DNA of 64,000 nt, taken from Candidatus Planktophila lacus (GTDB lineage Bacteria; Actinomycetota; Actinomycetes; Nanopelagicales; Nanopelagicaceae). The translations under genes were made by a program, and so were the position numbers. Below the pieces are notes generated by a model. The model saw only the letters and a program-made list of their open reading frames with translations. It was not told where the DNA came from and made no database searches. Location of the stretch: positions 1-64,000 of the forward strand of contig NZ_CP016769.1 in NCBI RefSeq assembly GCF_002287925.1, in the 5' to 3' direction. Below, one piece after another: positions 63,854 to 64,000 of the stretch. The first letter of the stretch is position 1. Every line of letters starts with the position of its first letter.

Positions 63854-64000
63854 CTCAATCTAAGTCTGTTCGATTACTATTCTAAGAGCGGATTATCAAA
63901 CCATTGAAATTGTTGGGTTAATTTTAAATCTACGAAGGAGACCCCGGTGACTTAACTTCATCGCCGGTTCCGCAGAGTTAACTTCGCCAACAAGGATAAT
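63854..64000 (+). other. Terminal spacer, no complete gene
   Basis: About 147 bp after the epimerase stop. There is no complete gene and no clear terminator. A GAAGGAGA run (about 63935-63942) resembles a ribosome site, but no convincing downstream frame is seen before the edge. Confidence 0.4.

Noticed and set aside
39793-64000. Island as a prophage or conjugative element
   Set aside because: No integrase, terminase, structural, relaxase or replication genes are present; the content is sugar metabolism and transfer only.

Overview
The window looks like the replication-origin end of a chromosome from a small, streamlined, moderately AT-rich actinobacterium. The best guess is a freshwater planktonic lineage of the Nanopelagicales (acI) type. 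The reasons are: the order dnaA-oriC-dnaN-recF-DUF721-gyrB-gyrA-tRNA-Ile-tRNA-Ala; a dnaK-grpE-dnaJ-hspR operon behind tandem HAIR operators; an MFS-thymidylate kinase fusion (an actinobacterial arrangement); very short spacers; and many genes whose ATG lies exactly 6 nt after a TANNNT box (leaderless promoters). The taxon is inferred from gene content only.

Layout. 1-9.5 kb: replication and gyrase genes plus two tRNAs; oriC lies between dnaA and dnaN and has a DnaA box, GC-rich spacer, DnaA-trio and AT-rich tract in order. 9.6-20.6 kb: cyclophilin, rhomboid, a membrane FeS/CCG oxidoreductase bracketed by two copies of an unusual covarying stem-loop, the heat-shock operon, a Tat-exported DUF1501/DUF1800 pair, pyrE and a DedA protein. 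20.6-27 kb: sugar use (GH32 fructosidase, a sugar ABC transporter without its ATPase, GH13 alpha-glucosidase). 27-39.8 kb: proton-pumping pyrophosphatase, topA, galE, a VapC/Phd-type toxin-antitoxin pair, MFS-Tmk, holB and a lipoprotein hydrolase. A perfect 1,067-bp tandem duplication joins the end of topA to the start of galE, leaving one intact and one broken copy of each.

39.8-64 kb is a variable surface-glycan island. It is visibly more AT-rich and has different codon use. It holds an acyltransferase, a polytopic membrane protein, glycosyltransferases, several methyltransferases, and a nonulosonic (sialic-acid-like) acid set: NeuB synthase, NeuA and SpsF-type cytidylyltransferases, two Gfo/Idh dehydrogenases, a formyltransferase and sialyltransferase-like proteins. 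It ends with a sugar-modification operon (C-methyltransferase, DegT aminotransferase, CmcI-like methyltransferase, epimerase). No integrase or transposase is visible.

The most interesting signals are: (1) two 3'-half tRNA(CAU) relics, both broken at the anticodon stem, bracketing a 1.4-kb module in the island, as expected for repeated integration at a tRNA; (2) inside that module, an FkbM methyltransferase gene that is off by one base at a run of 12 G just after its start codon, a candidate phase-variable switch; (3) the paired covarying stem-loops with an identical 15-nt loop around the FeS oxidoreductase gene; (4) the exact topA/galE tandem duplication; and (5) a consistent leaderless-promoter grammar.
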